Source: Mycobacterium sp. IS-836 (GTDB lineage: Bacteria > Actinomycetota > Actinomycetes > Mycobacteriales > Mycobacteriaceae). From it: a stretch of 64,000 nt of DNA. Position numbers and translations under genes: made by a program. Each line of letters starts with the position of its first letter. Position 1 is the first letter of the stretch. The stretch is from contig NZ_MBEU01000053.1 in NCBI RefSeq assembly GCF_001954275.1, positions 1-64,000 on the forward strand, written 5' to 3'. Shown here one piece after another: positions 15,273 through 23,846 of the stretch. The notes beneath the pieces were generated by a model, which was not told where the DNA came from, did no database searches, and saw only the letters and a list, made by a program, of their open reading frames with translations.

Positions 15273-16319
15273 GTGACTTCGGCTGACCGACTCGACGGGC
15301 TCGACCTGCCCGCGCTGGACCGGTATCTGCGTTCGCTCGGCATCGACCGCGACGGCGAGCTGCGGGCGGACTTCATCTCCGGTGGCCGCTCCAATCTGAC
15401 GTTCCGGGTCTACGACGACAAAACCAATTGGCTCGTTCGGCGTCCGCCCCTGCATGGGTTGACGCCGTCGGCGCACGACATGGCCCGCGAGTACAAGGTG
15501 GTTGCGGCGCTGCAGGACACACCGGTACCGGTCGCCCGCGCGATCGCGCTATGCGAGGACGACTCGGTGCTCGGCGCGCCGTTCCAGATCGTCGAATTCG
15601 TTGCCGGGCAAGTGGTCCGCCGCCGCGCCCAACTGGAAGCGTTCAGCCACACCGTCATCGACGGCTGCGTCGACGCGTTGATCCGGGTGCTCGTCGACTT
15701 GCACAACGTCGACCCCAACGCCGTGGGCCTGGGTGATTTCGGCAAGCCCACGGGCTACCTGGAACGCCAGGTGCGCCGATGGGGCTCGCAGTGGCAGTTG
15801 GTGCGGCTGCCCGACGACCACCGCGACGCCGATGTGGAACGGTTGCATTCCGGTCTGCACGAAGCGATTCCGCAGCAGAGCCGCACGTCGATCGTGCACG
15901 GCGACTATCGGATCGACAACACCATCTTGGACTCCGACGACCCGACGCGGGTCCGCGCCGTCGTGGATTGGGAGCTCTCGACGCTGGGGGACCCGCTGTC
16001 CGACGCGGCGCTGATGTGCGTGTACCGCGATCCCGCGCTGGACTTGATCGTCAACGCGCAGGCCGCCTGGACGTCACCGCTGTTGCCCACGGCCGACGAG
16101 CTTGCCGACCGGTACTCCCTGGCCGCCGGATTGTCGCTCGCGCACTGGGAGTTTTACATGGCCCTGGCCTACTTCAAGCTCGCCATCATCGCGGCGGGCA
16201 TCGACTTCCGCCGGCGCATGTCGGACCAGGCCCGCGGGACGGATTCCGAGCTCACGCCCGAGGTGGTGGCGCCGTTGATCTCGCGCGGGCTGGCCGAACT
16301 TGCCAAGCTGCCCGGCTAG
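15273..16319 (+). CDS. fadE36: APH-fold phosphotransferase FadE36-like
   Basis: A 348-residue kinase-fold protein with HGDYRIDN at 209-216 and VVDWELSTLGDPLSDAALM after it, plus the Gly loop ISGGRSNLTFRV near residue 36. Position beside the LapA-like gene and proXVWZ, and length, match Rv3761c, annotated FadE36 although it lacks acyl-CoA dehydrogenase motifs. It is better viewed as a phosphotransferase. GTG at 15273 starts ten bases after the phosphatase stop. The convergent neighbour at 16323 ends four bases after it. Confidence 0.9.
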   Translation: MTSADRLDGLDLPALDRYLRSLGIDRDGELRADFISGGRSNLTFRVYDDKTNWLVRRPPLHGLTPSAHDMAREYKVVAALQDTPVPVARAIALCEDDSVLGAPFQIVEFVAGQVVRRRAQLEAFSHTVIDGCVDALIRVLVDLHNVDPNAVGLGDFGKPTGYLERQVRRWGSQWQLVRLPDDHRDADVERLHSGLHEAIPQQSRTSIVHGDYRIDNTILDSDDPTRVRAVVDWELSTLGDPLSDAALMCVYRDPALDLIVNAQAAWTSPLLPTADELADRYSLAAGLSLAHWEFYMALAYFKLAIIAAGIDFRRRMSDQARGTDSELTPEVVAPLISRGLAELAKLPG

Positions 16320-16322
16320 GAG

Positions 16323-16673
16323 CTATTGCGAAGCCGCGGCGTGATGCTTCTTGGCCGCGCGACGCAGCTGCAGGATCCGCGCGGTGCCGACGGCGACGGT
16401 GATCAGGCCGCCGACCACGGCCGCCAGCAGAATCGCGACACCGAGCGGCAGGCTCCAGTGCCAGCCCAGGAACTGAAACTGACTCGACGCCGTGTTCTGG
16501 GCTATGAAGATCAGCAACAGGATCAGGATCAGGAACCCGGCGATCAATGCGGTCCACAGGGCGCCGGCGCGGGTGAAGCCGATGGCGGGTTCTGCCGACT
16601 TGGCGCCGCCCTTGGCCGGTGGCGAGGGCTTGGGGGCCGGCTGGTCGGGCGAGTCAGGCGTTTGGCTGCTCAT
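16323..16673 (-). CDS. LapA/DUF1049-domain membrane protein
   Basis: A 116-residue protein with a Pro/Lys-rich cytoplasmic head, two hydrophobic helices (LWTALIAGFLILILLLIFIAQN and LGVAILLAAVVGGLITVAVG) and a basic tail RILQLRRAAKKHH. The FIAQNT-SSQFQFLGWHWSLPLGVAILLA pattern is the LapA/DUF1049 signature, tied in other bacteria to envelope assembly. It corresponds in place to Rv3760 and is divergent from proX. Confidence 0.88.
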   Translation of the reverse strand: MSSQTPDSPDQPAPKPSPPAKGGAKSAEPAIGFTRAGALWTALIAGFLILILLLIFIAQNTASSQFQFLGWHWSLPLGVAILLAAVVGGLITVAVGTARILQLRRAAKKHHAAASQ

Positions 16674-16766
16674 AGTGTCATCTTTGACCCATCGCGCCCG
16701 GATTGAAACCACACCACGCAGGAAACCTTGCGGCGTCCCGTCGTTTCTGCCGATAGGGTCACCAGT

Positions 16767-17714
16767 ATGAGGATGCTGCGCGTGCGCAGCGCGACCCGCT
16801 CCGCGACGGCGTTGCTGGCGACGGCGTGCCTGATTGCGGCATGCAGCAATTCGGACCCGCTGGGCGAAGAGACCCGCAGCATGAAATCCATCGTCGTGGG
16901 CTCCGGCGACTTCCCGGAATCCCAGATCGTGGCCGAGATCTACGCACAGGCGTTGCAGGCCAACGGGTTTGACGTCGGGCGCCGGATGGGCATCGGCAGC
17001 CGCGAGACGTATATCCCGGCGCTGAAGGACCATTCCATCGATTTGGTGCCGGAGTACATCGGCAACCTCCTGCAGTACTTCGAGCCCAAGTCCACGGCGA
17101 CCATGCTCGATGCCGTCGAATTGGAGCTCTACAAGCGGCTGCCCGGCGATCTGTCGATTCTGACCCCCTCGCCGGCATCCGACACGGACACCGTCACCGT
17201 CACGGGTGGAACCGCGGGGGACTGGCACCTGAAGACAATCGCCGACTTGGCGGCGCACTCGCCGGACGTGAAATTCGGCGCGCCCTCGGACTTCCAGGCT
17301 CGCCCGTCCGGGCTGCCCGGCCTGAAGCAGAAGTACGGGCTGGACATCAGCCCGGGCAATTTCGTCGCGATCGAGGACGGCGGCGGCGCCGTGACGGTCC
17401 GCGCGCTGGTCGAGGGCAGGGTGAACGCCGCCAACATCTTCAGCACGTCACCGGCCATCCCCCAGGAGCACCTGGTGGTACTCGAGGATCCCGAGCATAA
17501 CTTCCTAGCCGGTAACATTGTGCCGCTGGTGAATTCGCAGAAGAAGTCCGATCGCCTCAAGGAAGTACTCGACGCCGTCTCGGCGAAGTTGACCTCACCG
17601 GGGGTGGCCGCGCTCAACGCCGCGGTGGCGGGAAACTCGGGCAGAGATCCGGGCCAGGTGGCCCGAAACTGGGTGCGGGACAACGGCTTCGATCACCCCT
17701 TGGGGCAGGGATGA
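16767..17714 (+). CDS. proX: Osmoprotectant ABC transporter binding lipoprotein ProX
   Basis: A 315-residue lipoprotein with lipobox LIAAC (Cys26), then an OpuC/OsmF-type binding domain beginning SIVVGSGDFPESQIVAEIYAQAL, with MGIGSRETYIPALKDHSIDLVPEYIGNLL and GAPSDFQARP. It should bind glycine betaine, choline or a related quaternary amine at the cell surface. ATG at 16767 gives the length recalled for Rv3759c; ATG at 16773 is an alternative. The last codons overlap proV by four bases (ATGA). Confidence 0.94.
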   Translation: MRMLRVRSATRSATALLATACLIAACSNSDPLGEETRSMKSIVVGSGDFPESQIVAEIYAQALQANGFDVGRRMGIGSRETYIPALKDHSIDLVPEYIGNLLQYFEPKSTATMLDAVELELYKRLPGDLSILTPSPASDTDTVTVTGGTAGDWHLKTIADLAAHSPDVKFGAPSDFQARPSGLPGLKQKYGLDISPGNFVAIEDGGGAVTVRALVEGRVNAANIFSTSPAIPQEHLVVLEDPEHNFLAGNIVPLVNSQKKSDRLKEVLDAVSAKLTSPGVAALNAAVAGNSGRDPGQVARNWVRDNGFDHPLGQG

Positions 17715-18814
17715 TCCGCTTCGACAACGTCAGCAAGGTGTTCGCTGGCGGCGGGACCGCCGTGGACCGGCTCAGCCTCGACGTGCCCGACGGCAAGTTG
17801 ACTGTCTTCGTCGGCTCCTCCGGCAGCGGCAAAACCACGGCGCTGCGGATGATCAACCGCATGGTCGAACCGACCTCCGGCACCATCACGGTGGACGGCG
17901 TGGACGTGTCCAAGGTCGACCCGGTGAAGCTGCGTCTCGGAATCGGTTACGTCATCCAGCATGCGGGCCTGATGCCGCATCAGCGGGTGATCGACAACGT
18001 CGCGACCGTGCCGGTACTCAAGGGGCAGGGCCGCCGAACCGCCCGCAGAGCCGCCTATCAGGTGCTGGAGCGCGTCGGGCTGGACGCCAAGCACGCCACC
18101 CGGTATCCCGCGCAACTTTCCGGGGGCGAACAACAACGCGTCGGGGTGGCGCGGGCCCTGGCCGCCGACCCGCCCATCCTGCTGATGGACGAGCCGTTCT
18201 CGGCCGTCGACCCGGTGGTCCGCCACGAGCTGCAAAACGAAATACTGCGTCTGCAAAGCGAATTGCGCAAAACCATCGTGTTCGTGACCCACGATATCGA
18301 CGAGGCGCTCAGACTGGCCGACCAGGTCGCGGTGTTCGGACACGGTGGCGTCCTGCAGCAGTACGACGAACCCGCTCGCCTGCTGTCGCGGCCCGCCAAC
18401 GACTTTGTGGCGAGGTTCATCGGTCTGGGCCGCGGCTATCGCTGGCTGCAGCTCATCGACGCAGCCGGGTTGCCGCTGCACGACATCGAGCGGATCTCGC
18501 CGAGCGCTCTGGCCGATGGTGGCGGCGCGCCTATCACGCACGGTTGGAGATTGGTGGTCCAGGACGACGGCGCGCCGTTGGGCTGGATCGACGCCGACGG
18601 CTGGCGGCGTCACCGCGGTGGTGCGTCCTTGTCGGACAGCATCAGCGCCATTGGTTCGCAGCTGCGTCCGGACGGCAACCTGAGCCAGGCGCTCGACGCG
18701 GCGTTGTCCTCCCCGTCGGCCGTCGGCATCGCCGTCGACCGCGACGGCAAGGTCGTCGGCGGCATCTTGGCCGCCGATGTGCTGGCCGCGGTGGAAGCCC
18801 GGCGGCGGGACTGA
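17711..18814 (+). CDS. proV: Osmoprotectant ABC transporter ATPase ProV
   Basis: A 367-residue ATPase: Walker A GSSGSGKTT at 35-43, Q-loop VIQHAGLMPHQ, signature LSGGEQQRVGVARAL, Walker B ILLMDEPFSAVD and switch histidine VFVTHD. The C-terminal 120 residues form a degenerate CBS-type region (LGWIDADGW, GIAVDRDGKVVGGI), which in OpuA-type importers senses ionic strength. It energises ProW and ProZ. Start overlaps proX; proW begins two bases after the stop. Confidence 0.95.
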   Translation: MIRFDNVSKVFAGGGTAVDRLSLDVPDGKLTVFVGSSGSGKTTALRMINRMVEPTSGTITVDGVDVSKVDPVKLRLGIGYVIQHAGLMPHQRVIDNVATVPVLKGQGRRTARRAAYQVLERVGLDAKHATRYPAQLSGGEQQRVGVARALAADPPILLMDEPFSAVDPVVRHELQNEILRLQSELRKTIVFVTHDIDEALRLADQVAVFGHGGVLQQYDEPARLLSRPANDFVARFIGLGRGYRWLQLIDAAGLPLHDIERISPSALADGGGAPITHGWRLVVQDDGAPLGWIDADGWRRHRGGASLSDSISAIGSQLRPDGNLSQALDAALSSPSAVGIAVDRDGKVVGGILAADVLAAVEARRRD

Positions 18815-18816
18815 CC

Positions 18817-19506
18817 ATGCACTACCTGCTCACCCATCTCCACGACGCCTGGGCTCTGACCATCGTGCACGTGCGGCTGTCGCTGCTCCCGGTGCTGATC
18901 GGTTTGGCGGTCTCGGTGCCCGTCGGCGTGCTGGTCCAGCGTGCCCCGGTTGCCCGGCGGCTGACGACGGCGACGGCCAGCGTCGTCTTCACCATCCCGT
19001 CGCTGGCGTTGTTCGTCGTGCTGCCGGTCATCATCGGAACCCGAATCCTCGACGAGGCCAACATCGTCGTCGCGCTGACCGCCTACACGACCGCGCTGTT
19101 GGTTCGCGCGGTGCTGGACGCGCTGGACGCGGTGCCGGCCCAAGTGCGGGACGCCGCGACCGCGGTCGGCTATCCGGCGCTCAAGCGGGTGGTGAAAGTC
19201 GAACTGCCACTGTCCATTCCGGTGATGATCGCCGGCCTGCGGGTGGTGGTGGTGACCAACATCGCGATGGTGTCGGTGGGCTCGGTGATCGGCATCGGTG
19301 GACTGGGCACCTGGTTCACCATGGGTTACCAGACCAACAAGAGCGATCAAATCCTCGCGGGGATCATCGTGTTGCTCCTGCTCGCAATCACCATCGACTT
19401 GGGGATCGTGCTGGCCGGGCGCTTCGTCACACCCTGGGAGCGCGCCGCGCGTCCGGCCCGCCGTCGCCGCCCGGTGCCGGCACCGATAGCGGGCGGTGCG
19501 CGATGA
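18817..19506 (+). CDS. proW: Osmoprotectant ABC transporter permease ProW
   Basis: A 229-residue permease with five to six membrane helices and the EAA coupling loop AATAVGYPALKRVVKVELPLSIPVMIAG. It should pair with ProZ to form the heterodimeric channel. The C-terminus is a basic, Pro/Arg-rich tail. ATG at 18817 is two bases after the proV stop; length equals that recalled for Rv3757c. It overlaps proZ by four bases. Confidence 0.94.
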   Translation: MHYLLTHLHDAWALTIVHVRLSLLPVLIGLAVSVPVGVLVQRAPVARRLTTATASVVFTIPSLALFVVLPVIIGTRILDEANIVVALTAYTTALLVRAVLDALDAVPAQVRDAATAVGYPALKRVVKVELPLSIPVMIAGLRVVVVTNIAMVSVGSVIGIGGLGTWFTMGYQTNKSDQILAGIIVLLLLAITIDLGIVLAGRFVTPWERAARPARRRRPVPAPIAGGAR

Positions 19507-20249
19507 ACTTTCTGCAGCAGGCGCTCTCCTACCTCTTGACCGCCGCCAACTGGACCGGCCCGGTAGGACTGGCGTCGCGCATCTTGGAGCATTTGGAGTA
19601 CACCGCGCTCGCGGTGGGCGCGTCGGCGCTGGTCGCCATTCCGCTGGGCGCGATCATCGGGCACACCGGTCGCGGCACACTGCTGGTGGTCGGCGCGGTC
19701 AACGGACTGCGCGCGGTGCCGACGCTCGGGGTGCTGCTGTTGGGGGTGCTCGTGTTCGGGCTGGGCCTGGGCCCGCCGCTGGTTGCCCTGATGCTGCTGG
19801 GCATCCCCGCCCTACTTGCCGGCACCTACGCCGGCATCGCCAGCGTCGAGCCGACGGTGGTCGACGCGGCCCGCGCGATGGGCATGACCGAAACCCAGGT
19901 GCTGCTGCGCGTCGAGGTGCCCAATGCGATGCCGCTGATCCTGGGCGGGCTGCGCAGCGCGACGCTGCAAGTCGTCGCTACCGCGACGGTCGCCGCGTAC
20001 GCGAGCCTCGGCGGGCTGGGCCGCTACCTGATCGACGGGATCAAACAGCGCGAATTCCAGCTCGCTCTGGTCGGTGCGTTGGCGGTGGCGGCGTTGGCGC
20101 TGATCCTCGACGGTCTGCTGGCGTCGGCGGTGTGGGTCTCGGTGCCCGGCACCGGGCGGCTGCGCCGGGCTACCCGGGGGCGCGAGCGGGTGACGGTGGC
20201 CGCACTTCCGGACAAACCTGCCGCGGTTGGTGGACACGCTTTACGGTAG
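19503..20249 (+). CDS. proZ: Osmoprotectant ABC transporter permease ProZ
   Basis: A 248-residue permease, the second subunit of the proXVWZ importer, with helices from about residue 34 onward and the EAA loop ARAMGMTETQVLLRVEVPNAMPLILGG. YASLGGLGRYLIDGIKQREF before the last helices is typical of the family. The tail extends about 30 hydrophilic residues. Four-base overlaps or two-base gaps between all four genes indicate one strongly coupled operon. Confidence 0.94.
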   Translation: MNFLQQALSYLLTAANWTGPVGLASRILEHLEYTALAVGASALVAIPLGAIIGHTGRGTLLVVGAVNGLRAVPTLGVLLLGVLVFGLGLGPPLVALMLLGIPALLAGTYAGIASVEPTVVDAARAMGMTETQVLLRVEVPNAMPLILGGLRSATLQVVATATVAAYASLGGLGRYLIDGIKQREFQLALVGALAVAALALILDGLLASAVWVSVPGTGRLRRATRGRERVTVAALPDKPAAVGGHALR

Positions 20250-20253
20250 GGGG

Positions 20254-20853
20254 GTGAACGCAGGCCCCACGGATCCGACTCCCCGCGTCGTGACGGCGAT
20301 GTTGACCTGGCGTGCACAGGATGTCTCCCGGATGGAGTCGGTGCGAATTCAGGTGTCCGGCAAGCGAATCAGGGCCCACGGCCGCATTGTGGCCGCGGCC
20401 ACCGAGACAAATCCGGCGTTCGGCGCCTTCTACGAGGTGCAGACCGACGAGACGGGCGCAACCAAGCGGTTCGGGTTGACCGTGACGCTGGCCGAGCGGG
20501 AACGGCAGCTGGCCATTGCCCGCGACGAGGAGAACATGTGGTTGGTGACCGACCATCAGGGCGAGTCGCGCGCGGGGTATAACGGTGCCCTCGACGTCGA
20601 CGTGGTGTTCAGCCCGTTTTTCAACGCCCTGCCGATCCGGCGGCTCGGGCTGCACGAACATGCGGAGTCGATCGCGTTGCCGATGGTCTATGTGAACGTG
20701 CCCGAGATGACCGTCACCGCGGCCGTCGTCAGCTACACCAGCGCGGGCAGTCTCGACGGGATCAAGCTGCGTTCGCCGGTCGCCGACACCAACGTGAGCG
20801 TCGACGCCGACGGGTTCATCGTCGACTATCCAGGGTTGGCAGAGCGGATCTGA
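20254..20853 (+). CDS. Putative glycolipid-binding protein (DUF1089-like)
   Basis: A 199-residue beta-rich protein: [26 protein letters not shown], then [25 protein letters not shown] and [14 protein letters not shown]. This pattern is the putative glycolipid-binding family; no enzyme residues are evident. Length equals that recalled for Rv3755c. GTG at 20254 starts five bases after proZ, so it may ride on the proXVWZ transcript. Its 3' end overlaps the convergent tyrA gene by 38 bases. Confidence 0.88.
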   Translation: MNAGPTDPTPRVVTAMLTWRAQDVSRMESVRIQVSGKRIRAHGRIVAAATETNPAFGAFYEVQTDETGATKRFGLTVTLAERERQLAIARDEENMWLVTDHQGESRAGYNGALDVDVVFSPFFNALPIRRLGLHEHAESIALPMVYVNVPEMTVTAAVVSYTSAGSLDGIKLRSPVADTNVSVDADGFIVDYPGLAERI

Positions 20854-21787
20854 TCACCCCGCCGGCCCGGCCCGCGGCGGCCAATTCCTCGCGCCAGTTG
20901 TCCTCGCCGATGGTGATGGTGAAGATGTCGGAGCGCGGGAAGCTGTCGAAACGGGTTCGCGCCGCGTGGCCGGCTTCGACGAGCTCGGCCACCGAGATGT
21001 CCCGGTCGAGGGAGTCGCGCGCACGACTCAGCAGCTCGATGGCACGGTCGAGGGCGGGCAGCAGTTCGCTGGAGTTGCCTTCGCACATCGCGCGCACCAG
21101 GTCCGGCGCGCTGGCGGCCACCCGCGTGCCATCTCGGAAAGACCCTGCGGCCAGCGCGAACGCCAGCGGCACCTCGGCGGCGGTGATGGCGAGGGCCTCG
21201 GCGAGCAGATGCGGCAGGTGTGAGATGGCGGCCGCGGCGGCGTCGTGCTCGTCGGACTTGGCCGGCACCACCGCCGCGCCGCAGTCCAGCGCCAGCGTCA
21301 TGACCATTGACCACACTTCGGGATCCACATGGTCGTCGACGCTGATGACCCACGGGGCCATGGTGAACAACCCGGCATGGCCGGCGGGCCAACCGGACTC
21401 GGCGGTGCCCGTCATCGGGTGACCGCCGACGAAGCGCCGCAGCAGACCGGCCGCCGCGACCTCGTCGAGCACCGCGCGTTTGACGCTGGTGACGTCGGTC
21501 AGCGGACAGTCGGGGGCCAATTCGCTGATGTGGGCGAGCATGCTGGGCAGGGCCGGCATCGGCACGGCCAGCACGATGAGTGCGCCGAGGTCGGCGGCGC
21601 GGGTCAGCGTTTCGGTGAGGTCGGTGGTGGCGTCGAAGCCGTCGGCGACGGCTCCCTGCGCGCCTTCCACCGACCGGTTGTAGCCGAATACCTCGCGGCC
21701 GGCTTTTGCGGTGGCCCGCATGATCGAGCCGCCGATCAGTCCCAGACCGAGCACGCATATCGGTGTCTTCGTTGCAGTCCGAGCCAC
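20816..21787 (-). CDS. tyrA: Prephenate dehydrogenase TyrA
   Basis: A 323-residue enzyme of tyrosine biosynthesis, prephenate to 4-hydroxyphenylpyruvate with NAD. The Rossmann motif is GLGLIGGSI (about 14-22). [32 protein letters not shown] and [19 protein letters not shown] give the prephenate-binding and catalytic segments. GTG at 21787 overlaps nothing and faces the tadA-partner gene. A tail of about 20 residues overlaps the convergent glycolipid-binding gene. Place matches Rv3754. Confidence 0.93.
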   Translation of the reverse strand: MARTATKTPICVLGLGLIGGSIMRATAKAGREVFGYNRSVEGAQGAVADGFDATTDLTETLTRAADLGALIVLAVPMPALPSMLAHISELAPDCPLTDVTSVKRAVLDEVAAAGLLRRFVGGHPMTGTAESGWPAGHAGLFTMAPWVISVDDHVDPEVWSMVMTLALDCGAAVVPAKSDEHDAAAAAISHLPHLLAEALAITAAEVPLAFALAAGSFRDGTRVAASAPDLVRAMCEGNSSELLPALDRAIELLSRARDSLDRDISVAELVEAGHAARTRFDSFPRSDIFTITIGEDNWREELAAAGRAGGVIRSALPTLDSRR

Positions 21788-21891
21788 AGTCCAAGGTTGG
21801 CACAGTTCCGCGCGCCGTGGTGGTTCAGGTTCGCTCGCACGGGTGCGTCTGTCTGGTCAAGGGGCCTGGTCAGCGACTAGCGTATGCGGCC

Positions 21892-22413
21892 ATGGGAGCA
21901 CAACGGGCCTCCGCACAGGGCCCGTCCGCGGACGTGCCGGACGGCTTCGGCGTCGCGGTCGTGCGCGAAGAGGGCCAGTGGCGCTGCTACCCAATGGCCA
22001 CCAAGTCGTTGACGAGTCTGTCGGCGGCCGAGACGGAGCTGCGTGAACTACGCAGCGCCGGAGCGGTGTTTGGGCTTCTCGATGTCGACGACGAATTCTT
22101 CGTTATTGTGCGCCCGGCTCCGTCGGGGACCAGGCTGCTGCTGTCGGACGCCACGGCCGCGCTGGACTACGACATCGCGGCCGAGGTGCTGGACAATCTC
22201 GACGCCGATATCGATCCCGAGGATCTCGAGGACGTGGAGCCGTTCGAGGAGGGCGATCTCGGGTTGCTGTCGGACGTGGGCCTGCCCGAGGCGGTACTCG
22301 GTGTCATCCTCGATGAGTCCGACCTTTACGCCGACGAGCAGTTGGGCCGCATCGCCCGGGAGATGGGCTTTGCCGACCAGCTGTCGGCGGTGATCGACCG
22401 CCTCGGTCGGTGA
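21892..22413 (+). CDS. tRNA adenosine deaminase-associated protein
   Basis: A 173-residue acidic protein with VAVVREEGQWRCYPMATKSLTSLSAAETELRELRSAGAVFGLLDVDDEFFVIVRPA, followed by a strongly acidic middle (DADIDPEDLEDVEPFEEGDLGLL). It belongs to the actinobacterial family found beside tadA; its role is not established. The start at ATG 21892 is preferred over 21763, which would run into tyrA. Its stop overlaps the tadA start by four bases. Corresponds to Rv3753c. Confidence 0.88.
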   Translation: MGAQRASAQGPSADVPDGFGVAVVREEGQWRCYPMATKSLTSLSAAETELRELRSAGAVFGLLDVDDEFFVIVRPAPSGTRLLLSDATAALDYDIAAEVLDNLDADIDPEDLEDVEPFEEGDLGLLSDVGLPEAVLGVILDESDLYADEQLGRIAREMGFADQLSAVIDRLGR

Positions 22414-22868
22414 TCGCTGACGAAGATCTGATCCGTACCGCGCTGTCGGTCGCCGCGACGGCGGGACCCCGCGACGTCCCCATCGGGGCGGTGGTCGTCG
22501 GCCCCGACGGAACCGAACTAGCCCGGGCGGTGAATGCCCGTGAGGCCCTTGGTGATCCGACCGCGCACGCGGAGATCCTGGCGATGCGGGCGGCGGCCGG
22601 CGTGCTGGGCGACGGGTGGCGGCTACAGGGGACCACGCTGGCGGTGACCGTCGAGCCCTGCACCATGTGCGCGGGCGCGCTGGTGCTGGCTCGCATCGAG
22701 CGGCTGGTCTTTGGCGCCTGGGAGCCGAAGACGGGAGCGGTCGGATCGCTGTGGGACGTGGTCCGCGATCGTCGGCTCAACCACCGCCCGGCCGTGCGGG
22801 GCGGCGTGCTTGCGGAAGAATGCGCCGCACCGCTGGAGGCCTTCTTCGCCCGCCAGCGATTGGGGTGA
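22410..22868 (+). CDS. tadA: tRNA-specific adenosine deaminase TadA
   Basis: A 152-residue zinc deaminase that converts wobble A34 to inosine in tRNA-Arg(ACG). The zinc and proton-shuttle motif HAE is at 53-55 (DPTAHAEIL), and PCTMC gives Cys84 and Cys87. VPIGAVVV and AVGSLWDVVRDRRLNHRP are typical. GTG at 22410 overlaps the upstream gene by four bases. tRNA-Ser lies 29 bases after its stop. Confidence 0.94.
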   Translation: MIADEDLIRTALSVAATAGPRDVPIGAVVVGPDGTELARAVNAREALGDPTAHAEILAMRAAAGVLGDGWRLQGTTLAVTVEPCTMCAGALVLARIERLVFGAWEPKTGAVGSLWDVVRDRRLNHRPAVRGGVLAEECAAPLEAFFARQRLG

Positions 22869-22897
22869 GCGGCGGACGGTTCGGTAAGCTGCTCGGC

Positions 22898-22987
22898 GGT
22901 GGCGTGTCCGAGCGGCCTAAGGAGCACGCCTCGAAAGCGTGTGACGGCTAACACCGTCCGAGGGTTCAAATCCCTCCGCCACCGCCA
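22898..22987 (+). tRNA. serV: tRNA-Ser (anticodon CGA)
   Basis: A 90-base type II tRNA. Acceptor arm GGTGGCG pairs with CGCCACC at 22977-22983, followed by G and an encoded CCA. The anticodon stem-loop ACGCCTCGAAAGCGT carries CGA at 22932-22934, read as Ser (UCG). A long variable arm ACGGCTAACACCGT and T-loop GGGTTCAAATCCC are present. In M. tuberculosis the tRNA-Ser after Rv3752c is flanked by an integrase remnant, making this a known insertion site. The symbol follows that usage and is less certain than the tRNA itself. Confidence 0.95.
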
Positions 22988-23075
22988 CAAACTAGCCGGG
23001 CATTAGTACGGGTGAAACGGCTTCTTTTCTATTTGCAAGCGCTAGCCGATCGGTCGTGGATGACGAGGCCGCCCG

Positions 23076-23120
23076 AAAGTTGCCCCGCCGGGGCCTGATC
23101 TCTTGATCAGCCGGGGCGGT
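23076..23120. terminator. Possible bidirectional hairpin after tRNA-Ser
   Basis: CTGATC at 23095-23100 pairs with GATCAG at 23105-23110 around TCTT. A further CCGCC/GGCGG-type pairing outside is reachable across an uneven internal loop (CCCCGCCGGGG against CCGGGGCGG). It lies between the tRNA and the end of the leftward small secreted protein gene, where both transcripts should stop. Confidence 0.35.
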
Positions 23121-23129
23121 GGGTTGACT

Positions 23130-23399
23130 TCAGCCCACCCTCCATTGGGGGGCAGACTTTCGGATCCAGAAGTCCCGACAAAGTTGGCCCATCTGTCCAT
23201 AAAGGGCGGTGGCATCGCAATTGCCTTGGTATCTGTGCAGGGGGTTCTCGCGCCGGGATTTGTCGATGCAAGCCTGGTGGGCGGCGGGATCGGTGATGCT
23301 GACACAGGGATCGTCGGCGTGCGCTTGTGCTGGTGGAATGCAGAGGGGTGCCAGTGCTATGGCTGCTGCAGTTGACACGCCCAATATTGCCCTCTTCAA
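23130..23399 (-). CDS. Small secreted protein
   Basis: An 89-residue protein with a signal peptide (LGVSTAAAIALAPLCIPPAQAHA, cleavage near residue 28) and a short mature part with four cysteines (DPCVSI, QACIDK, GNCDAT, QLCRDF), probably two disulfides. No named domain. It starts with TTG at 23399, preceded by AAAAGGAAC eight bases before. Cysteine-bearing small secreted proteins of this pattern are common in mycobacteria; a function cannot be given. It is the first gene after tRNA-Ser. Confidence 0.7.
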   Translation of the reverse strand: MKRAILGVSTAAAIALAPLCIPPAQAHADDPCVSITDPAAHQACIDKSRRENPLHRYQGNCDATALYGQMGQLCRDFWIRKSAPQWRVG

Positions 23400-23484
23400 A
23401 TTAGTTGTTCCTTTTCTGCCCCCCTAATAGCCGCGTTGTTGTCGTCACCTACAAATTGTCCCACTTTGTGACGTTGCCGCCCGG

Positions 23485-23835
23485 GTGATGTGGCTAGTAC
23501 GCAGCCAGTACGCAGGAGAATTACGGGCAGCTTTCAGCAACCATCAGAACCAGCCGCCCTGCCGGCCATCGGCTGGAACCGGGCCGGATGCTCGCGGGCA
23601 TCGACCGTGCTCATGCCTAGGCGGTCACGCGACCTGGACCTATGACGCGCCATCCGATACGTGCGTCGTTCTCGCACAAGCACTCCCGCCGCCAGCCTTG
23701 CCGCCCCCGCCGCCAGAGGCACCACCTCCGCCGCCAGCGCTTCCATCTCCGCCCGCGTATTACGGCCCGCGACCATACGTCTCTATCGGCATCTGTGCGC
23801 CCATACCGTTTGTATCGATCTGCGGCGGTATCTGA
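23485..23835 (+). CDS. Proline-rich protein, possibly a remnant of a secreted protein
   Basis: A 116-residue frame ending in a run of PPPP, then AYYGPRPYVSIGICAPIPFVSICGGI, a tail seen in mycobacterial secreted proteins. The middle GGHATWTYDAPSDTCVV also looks like a genuine mature domain. The N-terminal 45 residues lack a signal peptide; another frame reads RAHA just before the domain and then a stop, as if a signal peptide had been lost by frameshift. It may be a decayed gene. The real start is unclear. Confidence 0.4.
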   Translation: MMWLVRSQYAGELRAAFSNHQNQPPCRPSAGTGPDARGHRPCSCLGGHATWTYDAPSDTCVVLAQALPPPALPPPPPEAPPPPPALPSPPAYYGPRPYVSIGICAPIPFVSICGGI

Positions 23836-23846
23836 GCCGGCGTAAT

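Noticed and set aside
23500..23800. Possible CRISPR or tandem array in CCGCC-rich sequence
   Set aside because: The pattern is a Pro-codon run, has no regular spacers and is in frame with a coding sequence.
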